A stretch of 64,000 bases of DNA from contig JAFFSR010000344.1 in NCBI GenBank assembly GCA_017163975.1, forward strand, positions 744,001-808,000, given 5' to 3'. This document shows, piece after piece, positions 21,689 through 31,383 of this stretch (position 1 is the first letter of the stretch; every line of letters starts with the position of its first letter). The notes below the pieces were generated by a model, which was not told where the DNA came from, ran no database searches, and saw nothing but the letters and a program-made list of their open reading frames with translations. Made by a program: the position numbers and the translations under genes. Origin of the DNA: Anastatus disparis. Taxonomy: Eukaryota; Arthropoda; Insecta; Hymenoptera; Eupelmidae.

Positions 21689-22031
21689 TGGATCGGAAAA
21701 CTAGAGGTCCTATCGGGCAAAAGCATACAGATATTTTGAGAGCGCTTTACCATTCAAACTGGGAAAACGCGCTGCCATGTTCCGTAAGGCCGATCCCAAA
21801 TTGGTCAGATACATTTGTAAGTGTGCTCCCAACGTGCTGCGCGGTAACGTTTCTCTCAACAGAACGCACAAAACTCGATTACGTAAACACGCGGGCATTC
21901 TTAGACGATTGGCAGGTCCTTAAAAGAATCTAGCTACGAAAAAGAAAATTATCGTACAGCACGGCGGATTCTTGCCAATATTGTTGGCACCGCTCATTGG
22001 TACAGTATTGTCAAGTCTTATATCAAAATAA
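21688..22031 (+). pseudogene. Viral element 2: pX/core-like basic protein, broken
   Basis: ATG 21688 overlaps the ATPase stop. A frame change lies near 21770. From ATG 21777 the next frame runs to TAA 22029-22031 with one internal TAA at 21921-21923. It contains APNVLRGNVSLNR, a run of basic residues, VQHGGFLPILLAPLIG and a hydrophobic end. The order 'RGNV..L - basic - GGFLP(I/L)LL' is one I associate with the adenovirus pX-like protein of adintoviruses, thought to condense DNA or disturb membranes. Product assignment is from memory and context. Confidence 0.65.
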
Positions 22032-22037
22032 AAAAAA

Positions 22038-22853
22038 ATGGAACACACCAAAAAAATGATTTTGTTACCACAAGAGAGTGTGGAACGTTTACAACAAAAA
22101 CTTTTCACCAACGCTGGGTTAAAAACGGTGCAAACACCAGGAACTACTGTTAGTAGGCTGGATGCAGAGATGAGTGATATTTTAAATCCTACGGACGATA
22201 TGAGCGAGCGGGATAAATGGTAACGATATTCTCAAGCATTACAACGTTATCTACATTTTAAAGATGTTAGTAACAAGAAGACATAAACTACAAAGAAAGA
22301 CGATGATATGCAAGATGCTGATATTATTAATGATGATAATAATGATGATGCTGAAGCAGAGTCAAAACGAGTCGTCAAAGAATAAGAAGATCGTGTAGAT
22401 GCACGAATTGTGGAAAGTGTACCTTTAAGATACTGGTCCAATGCAGCGGGTCTTTTACAACATTTACGTGGCACAAGCATCGTTACTTGGGATGGTAATG
22501 GTGCAACATGTATAGATGGCATTCCTATCTGTGGCGCAAATATTATCGACTTGGTTAACGACGCTATGAGGAAAAAACAACACGTGAATCCGGCAGGTGC
22601 TCGTCAGTTTGCTCTGGCACTTCAACGTGTCGTGACGCCTCGGCTTTTTATTGGGAACGATCGTGTGTTACAGATAATCGATGAGGCTTCTCTTTTCGCT
22701 TCTCCAGAGTCTGGTAGTAGCAAATCAAAATCCGGTGGTAGTAACAAACTCAGCGAGGAAGGACAAGGGTGTAGAAAGAGAAAGAGAAGAAAGAAAGTCG
22801 CCAGATCACCAAAATCAGGGGAAACATGGAGTCGTCTGGGTATGAAATTCTGA
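22038..22853 (+). pseudogene. Viral element 2: conserved LVND-type virion protein, three nonsense codons
   Basis: One frame from ATG 22038 to TGA 22853, interrupted by TAA at 22221-22223, 22284-22286 and 22383-22385. The N-terminus (KKMILLPQESVERLQ), an acidic Asp/Asn-rich middle, then a globular part with TWDGNGATCIDGIPICGANI, DLVNDAMRKK and FIGNDRVLQI. A Ser/Lys-rich basic tail (RKRKRRKKVA) may be a nuclear-localisation signal. This pattern recurs in Polinton/adintovirus genomes at the same place; its function is not known to me. The last codons overlap the start of the PLA2 gene. Confidence 0.65.
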
Positions 22854-23323
22854 AATTAGAGAAAGACGATGAAGGGGGAAAGTCTGTTCTAGATTCTATA
22901 ATTGATGTAATGCCTTTTGAGATGCACGTACCAGGATACAAATTTTGCGGATCCAGAACAAAACTGGCTGGTCGTCTTAAACGTGGTGACGTTGGAATTA
23001 ACCCGCTTGATGAAGCGTGCCGTGAACATGACATAGCCTATGCCAATAAGAAGTCGACAGATCGTCGTTGAGCTGACCAAATACTAGCAGAGAAAGCTTT
23101 TTCTCGGATGCTTGGTAGTGAAACCCCACCCGATGAACGTACAGTTGCAATGATGACTGCTTGTTGTATGGTTACTAAAATTACTTTTGAAAAATTTTTT
23201 TCGCGTATTAAGAAGGCTATAAAATGCAGGGATAAGAAAATAAAGAAGACAAAAGCGTGTATGATTCGACGAAGAAGCAAGCAAAAGGAAAAAAACAAGA
23301 ATAATGCAGAAACAATTAAGTAA
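22826..23323 (+). pseudogene. Viral element 2: PLA2-domain protein, one nonsense codon
   Basis: ATG 22826, 165 codons to 23323 with one in-frame TGA at 23069-23071. The phospholipase A2 core has HVPGYKFCG, a calcium loop altered to GSRTKL (GPGTKL in element 1) and GINPLDEACREHDIAY with His-Asp. A basic tail (IRRRSKQKEKNKNN) follows. The catalytic pair is kept, but the loop change and the nonsense codon suggest loss of activity. It overlaps the preceding gene by 28 bp and the integrase start by 20 bp. Confidence 0.8.
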
Positions 23324-24387
23324 GCTTTATTTTAGTCCACCAAGACCAGAAGAATATGCGGCGGCTAATAAAATTATAACCTCTGTACGAAAGAAATATC
23401 TAGCTCGAAAAGTAATCGACTGGCTCGAGAGTCAGGATGCTTACAATCTGCACAGACCTGTACGACACAGGTTTCCTAGACGTCATTACAATGTTCGAAA
23501 TCGTGATGACGTCTGGGAGGCAGATTTGATGGATATGAGAGCGGTTAAAACTTATAACGATAATTACACTTATATCCTCGTTGTCATCAACGTTTTGAGT
23601 GAATACGCATGGGCTTTACCACTCATGGATAAAACTTCAAAAAGTGTTGCCAAAGCATTTGAAAACGTTTTGAAAAACAGTTCTAATCGAAAACCCGTGA
23701 TTTTTCAAACGGACAAGAGGAAAGAATTTCTAGAAAAGGAACTGCAAGAAGTATTCAAGAAAAATGAAATTTCATTTAGAATAGTGCGAAGTCCTGATAT
23801 TAAAGCAGCTGTGGCCGAAAGGTTTATAAGAACTATAAAGGAACGGATGTGGCGATATTTTACGCATACAAAACACTCGTCGATACGTTGATATTCTAGA
23901 AAAAATATTAGAGTCTTAAAATCATAGCAAACACTCATCCATCAAGATGGAGCCAGCATCTGTTACAATTTATAACGCTCACAAAGCTCGAAAAAATTTA
24001 GAATCTTGATATGGCTGCTCCAAGTACCGAAAACCTAAATACACCATCGGTGACCTAGTACGGGTCAGTCGAGCAAGAAACGTGTTTGCAAAAGGATAAG
24101 AGGGTGGATGGACATTGGAACTGTTTAAAATTACTCGTATCTCAGTAGCACGCCAGCCACCGGTATACTTTCTAAAAGATTTCGCTGATGAGGATATTGA
24201 AGGGTGTTTCTACAAGCACGAGTTGAGTAGAGTAAAAAAGGATTTAAATAACGCGAGTTTCGAAGTTGAAAAAATTTTAAAAAGTACTGGAAGTGGCCGG
24301 AATATAAAATATTTTGTTAAATGGAAAGGTTACCACAATAAATTTAATTCCTGGGTTGCAGCCAGCAAAATCGAAAAAACATCATGA
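23304..24387 (+). pseudogene. Viral element 2: retroviral-type integrase with chromodomain
   Basis: ATG 23304. The catalytic core has DVWEADLMDM (first Asp), VIFQTDKRKEF (second Asp; Gly of the usual TDxG is Lys-Arg here) and AAVAERFIRT (Glu) 35 residues after the second Asp, the DDE layout of rve integrases. The frame stops at TGA 23889-23891. Several breaks lie between 23890 and 24115; a further frame then carries a chromodomain near its end (FEVEKILKS, KYFVKWKGYHNKFNSWV) to TGA 24385-24387. Integrase plus chromodomain is the hallmark of Polintons/Mavericks and inserts the linear genome into host DNA. The ATG of the penton-like gene overlaps the stop. Confidence 0.9.
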
Positions 24388-25202
24388 AGGATCAATTTTA
24401 CATTATACTACCTAGTAAAAGTAGTATGCACTATTTCCCTGACAATACTACAACACGGTTCGTTACTCATCTACCACAACAAATACGACTGCAAGGATAT
24501 TGGAGTGTTGCACTTTCAGAGATCCAAATTCCTATGACATTTCAACATGTTCCACCAAACGAGGACGAAAGATTTGTCTGTGTAAAAAATATACCAGCAT
24601 CGTCGCTGGGGACTAATAAATTTGCACCGGTCGTTTCATCCATTAATTTTATACGTCCAGGTGTTTACAAACATTTAGAAAGTCTCGTGGAGGAGATGAA
24701 CAATTTGAGCTGTGTAAAAGACCATCTACGTTTCCAGATAGAGCGTGGTGGATACATATCAATCAGACGCGTTTGTTTAACAGAGGAATGTACGCCAATT
24801 GATCACGTTTTAGAGTTGTCAAGGAATTTGAGAATAATTCTCGGGTTTGAAACTGGAAAAAATGAAGCTATCAAGGTCGATAAAGAAGAATCCACTATAG
24901 CTAATTACCCTGCTAATCTTCCTAATGGATTACCAACAACTCTAATGGTGTACAGTGACATCTGTGAACCTTATGTAATCGGAGATGTGCAAGGTAAATT
25001 ATTAAGAGCGGTTTTCTTAAACACTGAGGATTGCAAACATGGTGGTGTAAAAATAAAAAACTTTTCACCATCTATGTACATACCGCTATTGTTTAAGTCT
25101 TTTCAAACTATTGAAATAGATATAAGAGATCAACAAGGTCAGCTAATACCATTTGATTTTGGCACCTTGACAGTGACGTTGCACTTTCATCGTATTGATT
25201 AA
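24384..25202 (+). CDS. Viral element 2: penton-like minor capsid protein
   Basis: Intact 272-codon frame from ATG 24384. It opens with FYIILPSKSSMHYFPDNTTT, then VTHLPQQIRLQGYWSVALSE, IQIPMTFQHV, and later SMYIPLLFKSFQTIEIDIRD with DFGTLTVTLHFHR at the end. The beta-strand-rich pattern and position fit the single jelly-roll penton-like protein of Polintons; this type is often annotated only as uncharacterised in insect genomes. It is among the few uninterrupted genes here. The start overlaps the chromodomain stop by 4 bp. Confidence 0.7.
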   Translation: MKDQFYIILPSKSSMHYFPDNTTTRFVTHLPQQIRLQGYWSVALSEIQIPMTFQHVPPNEDERFVCVKNIPASSLGTNKFAPVVSSINFIRPGVYKHLESLVEEMNNLSCVKDHLRFQIERGGYISIRRVCLTEECTPIDHVLELSRNLRIILGFETGKNEAIKVDKEESTIANYPANLPNGLPTTLMVYSDICEPYVIGDVQGKLLRAVFLNTEDCKHGGVKIKNFSPSMYIPLLFKSFQTIEIDIRDQQGQLIPFDFGTLTVTLHFHRID

Positions 25203-25213
25203 TAAGAAAAGAA

Positions 25214-25786
25214 ATGAATTATTACGAGGCATACTTTGACATGCAGATCGGTGGTAGTGGTAAAATTGGTAGGGGTATCGGACGTATTTATGTTGGAGCC
25301 CCCTACCAAAGAGGGCATGGTGGTGTAGAAAGTTTTCTAGCTGGGTTGTTTCGTCGTGTACTACCGCTACTCACCCGTGGCGCTAAAGCTGTGGGAAAGG
25401 AGGCATTGCGTACCGGTGTGAACGTTTTATCTGACGTTGCAACACAGAATACTCCAATCAAAGAATCTCTACGAAATCATATAAAAGAGTCTGGCACAAA
25501 TCTTAAAGTAAAGGCTGAAGAGAAACTGGATAAATTGATAGAAGGATCTGGATATAAGAAACATCGTTATCTATCTGCTTTGAAGTTAGATGACGGCAGT
25601 GTCAGTGTTAAGAGCACTCAAAGAAAGATTAAACGGCGCAGCACAAAAAATAATAGGAATAAAGTAGTAAAGAAGAAAATAAATAGAACCAGAAAAAAAA
25701 GAAAAATTCTCGAAAAAGTGAAAAAGTACGAACGACAAGAGATATTTTCGACTAAAAATGGCGTTTTTACACACACAGTCCTGTGA
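25214..25786 (+). CDS. Viral element 2: pVI/core-like basic protein, 190 aa
   Basis: Intact frame from ATG 25214. The N-terminal part has RGIGRIYVGAPYQRGHGG and an amphipathic ESFLAGLFRRVLPLLTRGAK helix, followed by AVGKEALRTGVNVLSDV. The C-terminal half is extremely rich in Lys and Arg (RTRKKRKILEKVKKYERQ), like a DNA-binding core protein. I know the N-terminal pattern from proteins encoded just before the hexon-like gene in related elements; membrane-active pVI-like function is inference. The end overlaps the capsid gene by 29 bp. Confidence 0.6.
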   Translation: MNYYEAYFDMQIGGSGKIGRGIGRIYVGAPYQRGHGGVESFLAGLFRRVLPLLTRGAKAVGKEALRTGVNVLSDVATQNTPIKESLRNHIKESGTNLKVKAEEKLDKLIEGSGYKKHRYLSALKLDDGSVSVKSTQRKIKRRSTKNNRNKVVKKKINRTRKKRKILEKVKKYERQEIFSTKNGVFTHTVL

Positions 25787-26201
25787 GTGCATGAAATTGG
25801 AATTGCTCCTATTCGACATTTTTCCGACACAGACTACTATCGAGAGCTCTCATTGGGTCCAGTATAAGCCTATCTCCTCGTTGACTGATGACGCACCTAT
25901 AGAATTTGTAATATCTGAAAATGTTGAAGATTATTTAGATTTAGCACATACTATGCTTAGCTTGCGCGTTAGCTTACACGGAGAGAAAAATCAGGTTATT
26001 TTCTCATGATAAATTTAACACGTTAAAATTATATGATTCTTCATGTAAGATTCTCATGAAATGAAGTTAATTTAATCAGAATAGCATCTAACTTAAAATG
26101 CTATAGGTGCCATGTTATTATTACTTGGACGCTCACGGGATTTTCACGTGGAACTCAAGTGAATTTAACGGTGGTAGGGCCGATCTAGTAGCATGGGCTT
26201 T

Positions 26202-26250
<49 letters not shown>

Positions 26251-27708
26251 AAGAATATGTGTGTATTCGTAGCAGCAGTCAGTTAGAATACACATACTGT
26301 GCGAGTAGAGTGGGGGTATGTCGATTTTTATAAGCTAAACCCTTTGGTTACTTTGTTTCTCTCTCTCTCCCTCTCTATCTCCTTTCAAAGTCCGTGCTAC
26401 TGGGTCGGCCGCACCACTGATGAATTCACTCGAGTGCCACGTGAAAATCCCGTGAGCCTCAAGTAATTTTAACATGATGCACCGCCATCTATTAAAAACA
26501 TGGATATCATCTAAAAATCACTTGTTTCTTCGATAATATTAGGTGAAAAAATATCGTGTGATAATCACTTGAAATTTCATGGGATAATAACCTGATTTTT
26601 CTCTCCGTGTATACACCACTGTCGATAAGTATCCTGGAAATGTGACTGCAGAACTACTCAATAAAGTGGCACCGGTGAATAATTTTATGCACTCACTATT
26701 CAGCCAATTAGATGTACTATTTAACCAGAAACCTGTGACAGCTCCAAATAATGCTTACGCGTACAGAGCATTCATCGAGACACTGCTCAACTATGGCCCT
26801 GCTGCTAAAAATTCTCATTTATCAACCGTTTTGTGGTATGACGATACAGCTGGGAAAATGGTAGTGACAACCAAGGACTTGTAAAGCGGCGCGAATATTT
26901 GGGCGCAAAAAAAACTGTAAATCTTGTCGGGCATTTACATGCAGATGTGTTTAATCAAGAAAAGTTATAACTAAACGGCGTTGAAGTAAGAGTTCGCTTA
27001 GTGCACTCTCGAGATGGTTTTTGTCTCATGGATCCTTCAGAATACTTTGCCGTACATATAGAAGAACCTAATCTTTTAGTTAGACGGGTAAAAATTAACC
27101 CAGGTGTGCTATTAGCACACGCAAAAGCACTTTCTAAAGCTACAGCTAAATACCCTCTCACAAGAGTTGAAGTCAAAGCTGTAACAATGCATAGCGGTAT
27201 ACATGGTGAAACTCTGGATAATATTATTTTAGGACAGTTACCTAAAAGAATAATCATAGGGTTTGTTCAAAACAAGGCGTTTAACGGAGACCGAATGCTC
27301 AATCCGTTCAATTTTGATCATTTTAACATCAATTTTCTATGTTTGTTTGTTGATGGTATTCAAATACCTTCAAAACTATTACAACCTGATTTCAAAGTAA
27401 AAAAGTTATACGTTGATGCATATCATACTTTATTCAGCGGTACAGGTGTCCATTTTCTCAATGAGGGAAATAAAATTACTCATGAGTCGTATCCAAACGG
27501 TTTCTGTCTCTTTGCATTTGATATATCACCCGATTTATCGGCAAATGAATGTACTCATTGAAATTTAATAAAACATGGAAGTGTTAGACTCGATGTCAGA
27601 TTTAGCGAACCTCTGACAGACACCGTCAATTGTATAATTTATGCAGAATACGATAACATTTTAGAGATTGACGCATCGCGACAAACAATTGTAGATTTTA
27701 ATGGGTAA
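25758..27708 (+). pseudogene. Viral element 2: hexon-like major capsid protein, interrupted by a transposon
   Basis: ATG 25758. The N-terminal piece (QTTIESSHWVQYKPISSLTD, FVISENVEDYLDL) runs to 25976, where a 633-bp element intervenes. The protein resumes after 26612 (APVNNFMHSLFSQLDVLFNQ, TLLNYGPAAKNSHL). Further breaks: TAA 26882-26884, a frame slip in the A-run near 26905, TAA 26968-26970, TGA 27559-27561. Later landmarks are HSRDGFCLMDPSEYFAVHIE, FDHFNINFLCLFVDGIQIPS and FDISPDLSANECTH; it ends at TAA 27706-27708. It belongs to the double jelly-roll capsid family that insect annotations often label 'F54H12.2-like'. The frames on both sides of the transposon are in register once the element and one TA are discounted. 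Confidence 0.85.
25977..26609. mobile_element. 633-bp foldback MITE inside the capsid gene, TA duplication
   Basis: Ends CACGGAGAGAAAAATCAGG and its inverted copy; TA on both sides (25975-25976, 26610-26611). Nearly the whole element is an inverted repeat: GCTCACGGGATTTTCACGTG near 26131 matches CACGTGAAAATCCCGTGAGC near 26438. A (GA)n tract of about 50 bp lies at 26199-26248 and a (CT)-rich tract on the other side. No coding capacity. The TA duplication fits a Tc1/mariner-like or related mobiliser. Confidence 0.85.
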
Positions 27709-27823
27709 AGCTATCAATAGATGGCGCTTACAAATTTTATCGGATGAAAAGACATCACCGTTACTCCTCAGTATAGCTTTAACCGTTGCATTGGTCAGAC
27801 AAAAAGTTAAATCATGGATGTAG
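27701..27823 (+). CDS. Viral element 2: intact 40-aa ORF with hydrophobic segment
   Basis: ATG 27701 overlaps the stop of the capsid gene (ATGGGTAA) and its end (TGGATGTAG) overlaps the ATG of the next gene at 27814. The 40 codons read MGKAINRWRLQILSDEK, then a hydrophobic stretch (PLLLSIALTVALV), then a short basic tail. The single hydrophobic segment could span a membrane. The double overlap with real genes and the lack of breaks argue that it is genuine; no homology is known to me. Confidence 0.5.
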   Translation: MGKAINRWRLQILSDEKTSPLLLSIALTVALVRQKVKSWM

Positions 27824-28345
27824 TCGTGGATATTCAGTGCTTAAGAGATAGCAATAACAGAGTTGTTCCAAAAGAAGTCGCCATCGTAGCTTTGAACGAT
27901 GATTTTAGCGGTTATTGGATTATCACATCGAAAAATAGTATAAATGCTTTTAGCAGAGGCATAAGAAGAGAAAATAATTGTCTTGCAGAACATCATCATG
28001 GTCTTGACTATTTTGACGGTGATGTCACGGAGTAAGCTCTCTACCAAACGTTGCGCGACCTTACTCGGAAAGTTAAAAAAATTTACGTGAGAAGTAAACA
28101 AAAGTGGTCAATTTTATACGGTATTACAGCGCGAAAAATTATAAATTTAGAAGCAAATAAAGATTGCCCGTCATTTAATCAGCTACCCTGGTTAAATAAG
28201 TATTGTCTCAATCACGCTTCAAAGACACCTCATCTAAAATATACGTGGGCTTTAAACAATGCGTACCGTTTAAAAAAATGGTTATCTTTACGAGATTTGG
28301 AGCGTGATTCTGAATTTGTGTTTCAACCACACACACTTCTTTGCG
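27814..28345 (+). pseudogene. Viral element 2: VDxQGF-type conserved protein, one nonsense codon
   Basis: ATG 27814; the frame has TAA at 28033-28035 and is open to 28506, but the last part overlaps the protease start in another frame. Blocks match the element-1 protein at 4677: VVDIQC, PKEVAIVAL, ENNCLAEHHHGLDYFDG, KIYVRSKQKWSI, NLEANKDCPSF, and CLNHASKTPHL with NNAYRLKKWL. The zinc-like tail of element 1 is not seen. Biochemical role unknown; a nuclease-like fold is a guess. Confidence 0.65.
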
Positions 28346-28440
28346 ATGAACAGCCTGGAGATAATGGAAATTTTGAAGGGTATACCGTCCCACTTTGTAG
28401 GAGTGTACCCAGTAGATCAAATTCCGAAGGTGTGGACGAA
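28346..28440 (+). pseudogene. Viral element 2: adenain-like protease, cut off by a repeat
   Basis: ATG 28346 opens a frame with MEILKGIPSHFVGVYPVDQI, like the N-terminus of Polinton/adenain proteases ('L..IP.F.GVYP.D.IP'). Viral-type sequence ends at about 28436, where the dispersed repeat (also at 10052-10325) begins; the His, Asp and Cys catalytic parts are missing. Assignment rests on about 30 residues plus gene order. Confidence 0.45.
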
Positions 28441-28756
28441 TCAACTCGTATCTCAAAAATCAAAACGGCATTTAAAACGAGACTAAATTTCGCACATTTT
28501 CATTAAAAGAATGTCCATAAAAGTTAAAAATTGACGGAGCTACGGCAACTTGAAAATTGAGGTTCATTTTTAATTTTTTAATTTTCATTTTTACACCCAA
28601 CACTAAATACGCTGTAGCGAGGAAAAAACATATTTTTGAGCGTTCTATGAGGTAAATTTTATCTTCATATACATATCGAAAGGTATTTATATCACTTAGA
28701 AGAGAAAAAAAATCGATCAGTGACGGCTTGCATGAATCATGGAATCAGTCACTGTT
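28436..28756 (+). repeat. Dispersed repeat, copy 2 (inverted copy at 10052-10325)
   Basis: Begins with AATCAACTCGTAT and continues with TTGACGGAGCTACGGCAACT, matching the minus strand of 10052-10325. It forms the right edge of viral element 2 and truncates the protease. Confidence 0.75.
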
Positions 28757-28779
28757 CGCTCTACCACCCTTCAACTCTA

Positions 28780-29159
28780 AGGTGCACTGAAAAAAGTTGG
28801 GGATAACAGTTATACTAAATGCCAATGCGCAGCCGTCTTACGCATAACAGAGATCCTTGCTACGTTTTTGGGAAATCTGCTATCTCAAAAATTAAAGCTA
28901 AAGCGCGTACGCTTAAGAGGGAAATCTAATATACACTGTTAAGATGACAACTATACGCCATAGGTCGTCTGCTTTCCTCAATTCTAACAGCAGACTTCTC
29001 AAAGGCCGGTACGTCGTCGCGTTTCAGTTGTTTATACATATACTTGCTTTAAAAGGTATATCAACGGTCCTAAATTTTAAAACATACAGACGAATGTGCG
29101 TTTCGTACAGCGACACTACGCTGCGGTAACGGAGAGTTCCCGTACTTTTTTCAGTGTGC
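28780..29159. mobile_element. ~380-bp inverted-repeat element with possible TCTA duplication
   Basis: GTGCACTGAAAAAAGT on the left and ACTTTTTTCAGTGTGC on the right are inverted copies. TCTA occurs at 28776-28779 and 29160-29163. The inside is GC-richer than the surroundings and has no convincing gene. Confidence 0.5.
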
Positions 29160-29454
29160 TCTATACATCGACAGACATCATGCATGCACGACAAAACAGG
29201 GTGCTAATTTGCTTTGAAATTACCCGCGCATACAATGAGAAAAAAATTTTTTAACTTAAAGAAGGTGCTTTTGAATCTAAAAAATACGGTTTAGACAAAT
29301 TTATTTCTTTGAATCCAAAAAAATCATTTTCAAATTAATGAAATATTTTTCGAACTCAAAATTATTCACTTTAAGAAATTCGTTTCTTTAGAAAGAGTGT
29401 TAAAAGTCAGTAAAACTTTCTTAAAAACAATGCCAACATTTTTTGGCATTGTTT

Positions 29455-29985
29455 CCCGGTCAAAAAAGGTTAGCTGTAAAATATAGCTAAAAAAATAGTT
29501 AAATATATAGCTATATCGAGCTGTTTTTACAGCTATATCAATGTGTTTTTTTTAGCTCTTTTTTATAGTTAAAAATGTACTTAATTTTATAGCTAATAAT
29601 TTCATTATCTACCGAAAATATTAATAGCTACCTTTTCAACTATATTTTATAGCTAATAATTTCATTATCTACCGAAAATATTAATAGCTACCTTTTCAAC
29701 TATATTTTATAGCTATTATTATAGTTAAAAAAAACACTTAAATTTTTAGTGTATTTATTACAATATATTAATAGCTAGATATTTAACTATACTTTATAGC
29801 TGAAAATAAATGGTTTTTTAGATATGCTTTATAGTTGAAAATATACCTAAATTTTTAGTTGATAATTTGGTTATTACTCATAGATATTTAGCTGAAAAAA
29901 CATGAATATTGCTATAATATAAATGAATATAGCTGTATTTTACTTATATTTTTAGCTGTTTTTATAGATGTTTTTTTTGACCGAG
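29455..29985. mobile_element. Foldback element of the TAGCTA-motif family (diverged copy)
   Basis: Starts CCCGGTCAAAAAAGG and has the inverted counterpart CATC preceding a T-run and GACCGAG near 29970-29985. The inside is an array of AGCTATA/TATAGCT/TTTAGCTG units. Related to the cleaner copies at 48206 and 51852. A 67-bp segment is duplicated in tandem (29579-29645 and 29646-29710). Further TAGCTA units continue to about 30350, so the right border is uncertain. Confidence 0.55.
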
Positions 29986-30460
29986 AACAGCTGAAAATAT
30001 AACTGTAATTTCAGCTGTATTTTCAGCTGTTTTTTAGCTATATTTTTAACAATTTTTTTTAGCTAAACATTATTAGAGTAGCTTTCAGATATACTCGAGT
30101 TTATTTATATTATCCTTCCCTACCTTCGCTGTAAATTGATTAACCTATACATACACTAAATCTAAGTAATAATGTCGCAGGGGTCGCTTGAAAACGCGCG
30201 CGCATTTTTTAGTAACGGTAAGATGGATCGGTCTTATATACAAAGTGTACTCAACTCTCACCACTTGCTGGAGTTGGACACAAATTTTAACGCGTCAAAA
30301 ACGTTTAGCTAAAAAAATTAGCTAAAAATAACCTTGAAATATAGCTGTATTTTTATCCTAATTTTTTGGGCTTTATTTTTTCAGTCTTTTTTTCAGGTTT
30401 TATTTTCTATTTAATTTTTGGGCTCAATTAATAATTTATTTAGTCATTCATATGGTTTTT

Positions 30461-30634
30461 TTGCATGTGACATATGTCAAGTCGGCATTTTTTTGCTTTA
30501 TTACAATATTTTGTATGTTTTTGTTGCTTTAATTTTTGTATTTTTTACATATATGACTAGAGGAACCGATTATATTTTTGAAGTGTAAATGAGTAAATAA
30601 ATTCTTATAAGCATTTACTATAAGTACCAAACTA
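30461..30634 (+). repeat. Dispersed ~175-bp repeat, copy 1
   Basis: Shares with 41358-41535 the order TTGCATGT, ATATGTCAAGTCGGC, CAATATTTTG, TTTTTACAT, ATGACTAGAGGAA, TGTAAATGAGTAAATA and GCATTTACTATAAGTA. Probably part of an unrecognised transposon family also related to the element at 63227. Confidence 0.7.
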
Positions 30635-31040
30635 GGTCTCTCTCTCTCCCTCTTGCTCTCTTACATTCTCTCTCGATTTCCTACGTTTTCTCACGCTTTC
30701 TCATGCTTTTTCTCGCATTCCCATTTCTTGCTCCCTTACGCTTCATTTTGTTCTCCCATGCACTTTCTTTCTTTCTGTCTCATGCTGTCTTTTTCGTTTG
30801 CTGTCGCTTTTTGTTTTTTCTTTGTTCTTTTTCTTACTCTATTTTGCTCTTCTACTTTTTTTACAGCTTTTTGCATTTTTGTCATCTCTTGCATTTTTAT
30901 TTTTTACTCTAATAAAGCATTTTATCCAAGCCTGTTATTTTTTAAAAAATTCGTCAGTGGAGCGTTTTTTTTTAAATTTTTCTATAACAGGCTCCGCTTT
31001 TTTGCACAATATTTAGCAATAATTATTAAGCAGTTGATTT
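30635..31040. repeat. Pyrimidine-rich low-complexity tract
   Basis: Long CT-rich stretch (TCTCTCTCTCTCCCTC and degenerate continuation). The Phe/Ser/Leu-rich open frames it yields in several phases are composition artefacts. Confidence 0.7.
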
Positions 31041-31048
31041 GACTGTGT

Positions 31049-31190
31049 ATCTTTATGTGCAGCCAGTACAACAGCGCATCCCCATATGCAGCCGATTCAA
31101 CAACGCATCTCCATATGCAGCCGATTGTACTGTGAATTTTTAAATGCAATCTATATTATTGCGCATTTTCGTGTGCAGTCAATTCATCAG
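31049..31190 (+). repeat. Short tandem repeat of ~36 bp
   Basis: CATATGCAGCCGATT with AACAACGCATCTC/CGCATCCC recurs about three times, with decayed units to about 31190. It lies just beyond the 3' end of the Helitron coding region. Confidence 0.6.
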
Positions 31191-31383
31191 TGTTTTCTAA
31201 AATGCATCATGATTTTGAATATTATATCAAATATTATTATATTAAATATCATAATATCTTTATTATATAAATATTTACAATATTATTTATATTTTTTTAT
31301 ATACAATGTTTTTTTGTATAAATTATGTCTTGATCATTCGTATTTTCTTCGTTGACTATTGCGCTTTTGCTTGAAAATAATTT

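Noticed and set aside
30653..31042. Phe/Ser/Leu-rich frames in three phases
   Set aside because: They derive from a pyrimidine-rich low-complexity tract.
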